A DNA stretch of 7,212 bases from Cupriavidus sp. (GTDB taxonomy: Bacteria > Pseudomonadota > Gammaproteobacteria > Burkholderiales > Burkholderiaceae): the NCBI GenBank assembly GCA_013362725.1, contig JABFVP010000229.1, positions 1 through 7,212 of the forward strand. The letters are read 5' to 3'. Each line of letters starts with the position of its first letter. Position 1 is the first letter of the stretch. Below, in pieces: positions 5,783 to 7,212 of this stretch. Made by a program: the position numbers and the translations under genes. The notes below the pieces were generated by a model. The model was given only the letters and a program-made list of their open reading frames with translations, searched no databases and was not told the origin of the DNA.

Positions 5783-6992
5783 CGGTCCGTTGCACCGGCG
5801 GATCGCCCTGCGCCAGGGCCCAGTCGATATGTTCCTGAACCATAGGGGTGGTGGTTTCGCGCCGCGCCAGCAATGCCGCGCGAATGCGCGTGGCCAGTGC
5901 CGAATCTTCGGCGCGCGTGCCCGACACTGCCGTGCGCAGGCTGTTTCCCAGCCCCACCGCGAGGTTGCGCAGCCAGCGCTCATGGCCGATGCGGCGGATC
6001 GGGCTACCTTCGAGACGCTGGTTGAATTCCGCTTCGGTCCATGCGAACAGCTCGACCATGTCGGGCGCATCGAGGCCATTGCGCACGTCGAAGTCCGGCA
6101 CCGTGGCCACGTGCGCGAACTTGTTCCACGGGCACGCCAGCTGGCAGTCGTCGCAGCCGTAGACGCGGTTGCCCATCGGCGCGCGGAATTCCACCGGGAT
6201 CGCGCCCTTGTGCTCGATGGTGAGATAGGAAATGCAGCGGCGCGCGTCGAGCCGGTAGGGCGCGACGATCGCGCGCGTGGGGCAGATGTCCAGGCAGCGG
6301 TGGCAGCTGCCGCAATGACCGGACTCGGGCGGATCTGCCGGCAGCGGGATGTCGACCAGGATCTCGCCGAGGAAGAACATCGAGCCGCCGTCGCGGTCCA
6401 GCAGCAGCGTATGCTTGCCGCGCCAGCCCAGTCCGCCCTGGCTCGCCAGCGCCACTTCCATCACCGGGGCCGAATCGGTAAAGACGCGGTAGCCGAACTT
6501 GCCGATCTCGGCCTCGATGCGGCTGGCCAGCTGCTGCAGGCGGCTGCGCAGCACCTTGTGGTAGTCGCGTCCGCGTGCGTACAGCGACACCACCGCGGTG
6601 GCCGGGTCGTCCAGCCGCGCCAGCTCGTGGCGGCGCCAGTCGGCGGCCTGCGCGTGGGCGCCGGCGACCGGGACATAGGGCATGCGCGCCACGATCGCGC
6701 GTACCGTGCCCGGCACCAGTTCGGCCGGACGGGCGCGCCGCAGGCCGTGGTTGGCCATATAATCCATGTCGCCGTGGTAGCCCTGCGCGAGCCAGGCCAG
6801 CAGCCCGGGCTCGGCGTGCGCGAGGTCGACATCGGCGATGCGCACCGAGGCAAAGCCCAGCGCCGCGCCCCATGCGCGGATCGACGCGGCCAGCGCCGCA
6901 AGCTCCCCCGGGCCCGCGGCCGCAGGGCCGCTGGTGTCTGGTACTGGTGTGGGCGGCGCATCCGCCTGCCCGGGGGCGACTCGGTCGATCAT
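5778..6992 (-). CDS. queG: Epoxyqueuosine reductase QueG (404 aa)
   Basis: QueG reduces epoxyqueuosine to queuosine in tRNA, the last step of queuosine synthesis at wobble position 34 of GUN anticodons. It is a cytoplasmic cobalamin enzyme with two [4Fe-4S] clusters. Visible are the N-terminal YHGDMDYMANHGLRRARP region (72-89), GRDYHKVLRSRLQQL (141-155), the DSAPVME segment with D173 (a conserved aspartate in a region tied to catalysis in QueG structures), and GLGWRGKHTLLL (187-198). The clusters are C227, C230, C233, C237 (CxxCxxCxxxCP) and C253, C280, C283, C287 (GCDDCQLACPWN). The C-terminal helical part binds tRNA in relatives. Length is a little above E. coli QueG (379) because of a Pro/Ala-rich N-terminal extension of about 25 residues. 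The ATG at 6992 is chosen since the open frame beyond it is antisense to tsaE. A candidate promoter would make the mRNA leaderless. Confidence 0.96.
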   Translation of the reverse strand: MIDRVAPGQADAPPTPVPDTSGPAAAGPGELAALAASIRAWGAALGFASVRIADVDLAHAEPGLLAWLAQGYHGDMDYMANHGLRRARPAELVPGTVRAIVARMPYVPVAGAHAQAADWRRHELARLDDPATAVVSLYARGRDYHKVLRSRLQQLASRIEAEIGKFGYRVFTDSAPVMEVALASQGGLGWRGKHTLLLDRDGGSMFFLGEILVDIPLPADPPESGHCGSCHRCLDICPTRAIVAPYRLDARRCISYLTIEHKGAIPVEFRAPMGNRVYGCDDCQLACPWNKFAHVATVPDFDVRNGLDAPDMVELFAWTEAEFNQRLEGSPIRRIGHERWLRNLAVGLGNSLRTAVSGTRAEDSALATRIRAALLARRETTTPMVQEHIDWALAQGDPPVQRTG

Positions 6993-6998
6993 TTCTGA

Positions 6999-7026
6999 AT
7001 TGTACGCAATGCCCTTGCTCGAACAA
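6999..7026 (-). promoter_or_regulatory. Candidate queG promoter inside the tsaE start
   Basis: On the minus strand TACAAT (7004 to 6999) fits the -10 consensus at five of six bases. TTGTTC (7026 to 7021) is a half-matching -35 with 16-base spacing. Transcription would begin at about 6992, which is the first base of the queG ATG. The -35 lies within the first codons of tsaE. Confidence 0.4.
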
Positions 7027-7212
7027 CGCACCCTGACGCTGCCCGACGAAGCCGCCACCGCGCGCCTGGGCGCAGCGCTGGCCGCCGCCGTGCAGGCGAT
7101 GCCGCCGCGCACGGTGCACGTGCAGCTGTCCGGCGACCTGGGCGCCGGCAAGACCACGCTGTCGCGTGCCGTGCTGCGCGCGCTGGGGCACGCGGGCAAG
7201 GTCCGCAGCCCC
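7009..7212 (+). CDS. tsaE: tRNA threonylcarbamoyladenosine biosynthesis ATPase TsaE, 5' part (68 codons in window)
   Basis: TsaE is the P-loop ATPase that works with TsaB and TsaD to make t6A at position 37 of ANN-decoding tRNAs. The gene runs off the window, and the 68 residues seen contain the Walker A motif GDLGAGKTT (42-50) in the family context VQLSGDLGAGKTTLSRAVLRALG. It ends at KVRSP, where relatives continue with SPTY. The ATG at 7009 starts MPLLEQRTLTLPDE, a normal length before the P-loop. An in-frame TTG at 7000 is less likely. Only 16 bases separate this ATG from that of queG on the other strand. E. coli also has queG divergent from the nnr-tsaE genes, so the neighbourhood is conserved, here with no nnr between. 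No ribosome binding site or clear plus-strand promoter is visible, so one may lie inside queG. Confidence 0.93.
   Translation, partial: MPLLEQRTLTLPDEAATARLGAALAAAVQAMPPRTVHVQLSGDLGAGKTTLSRAVLRALGHAGKVRSP

Noticed and set aside
5790..6998. 402-codon plus-strand open frame across queG
   Set aside because: It is antisense to an intact QueG with both iron-sulfur cluster motifs. The product is Arg/Ala/His-rich with no domain.

Overview
The window is chromosomal DNA of high GC content with ordinary housekeeping and transport genes. Protein-level resemblance, gene order and the presence of a Bug-type binding protein point to a betaproteobacterium of the Burkholderiales, most likely Cupriavidus/Ralstonia-like. 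That assignment is recognition from memory, not a search. I see no phage, insertion sequence, CRISPR array, rRNA or tRNA.

Layout. Positions 1-172 are gene-free and hold two inverted copies (1-46 and 83-128) of a C/G-rich palindromic repeat, arranged like a REP/BIME element downstream of plsY. The minus strand then carries plsY (173-781, phospholipid synthesis), ybaK (906-1397, Cys-tRNA(Pro) deacylase), xerD (1417-2355, chromosome dimer resolution) and ogt (2352-2831, DNA alkylation repair). ogt and xerD overlap by four bases and ybaK follows after 19 bases, so ogt-xerD-ybaK reads as one operon; plsY, 124 bases further on, may have its own promoter. A clear intrinsic terminator (2884-2908) separates this operon from a periplasmic Bug/TctC-type binding protein (2937-3905). 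Upstream of that is a secreted chalcone-isomerase-like protein (4009-4680), also on the minus strand.

On the plus strand, divergent from the chalcone-isomerase-like gene, is an AEC-family permease (start best placed at 4863, end 5756). It converges on queG (5778-6992, minus, epoxyqueuosine reductase), and an inverted repeat spans both stop codons. queG diverges from tsaE (7009 onward, plus, cut by the window edge) with only 16 bases between the two start codons. queG and tsaE both act on tRNA anticodon-loop modification (Q34 and t6A37), and ybaK also serves translation fidelity.

No undescribed multi-gene system is visible. The points most worth checking are the repeat pair at the left end, the possible leaderless queG transcript whose promoter would lie inside tsaE, the stop-codon inverted repeat, and the two cysteines in the Bug protein.
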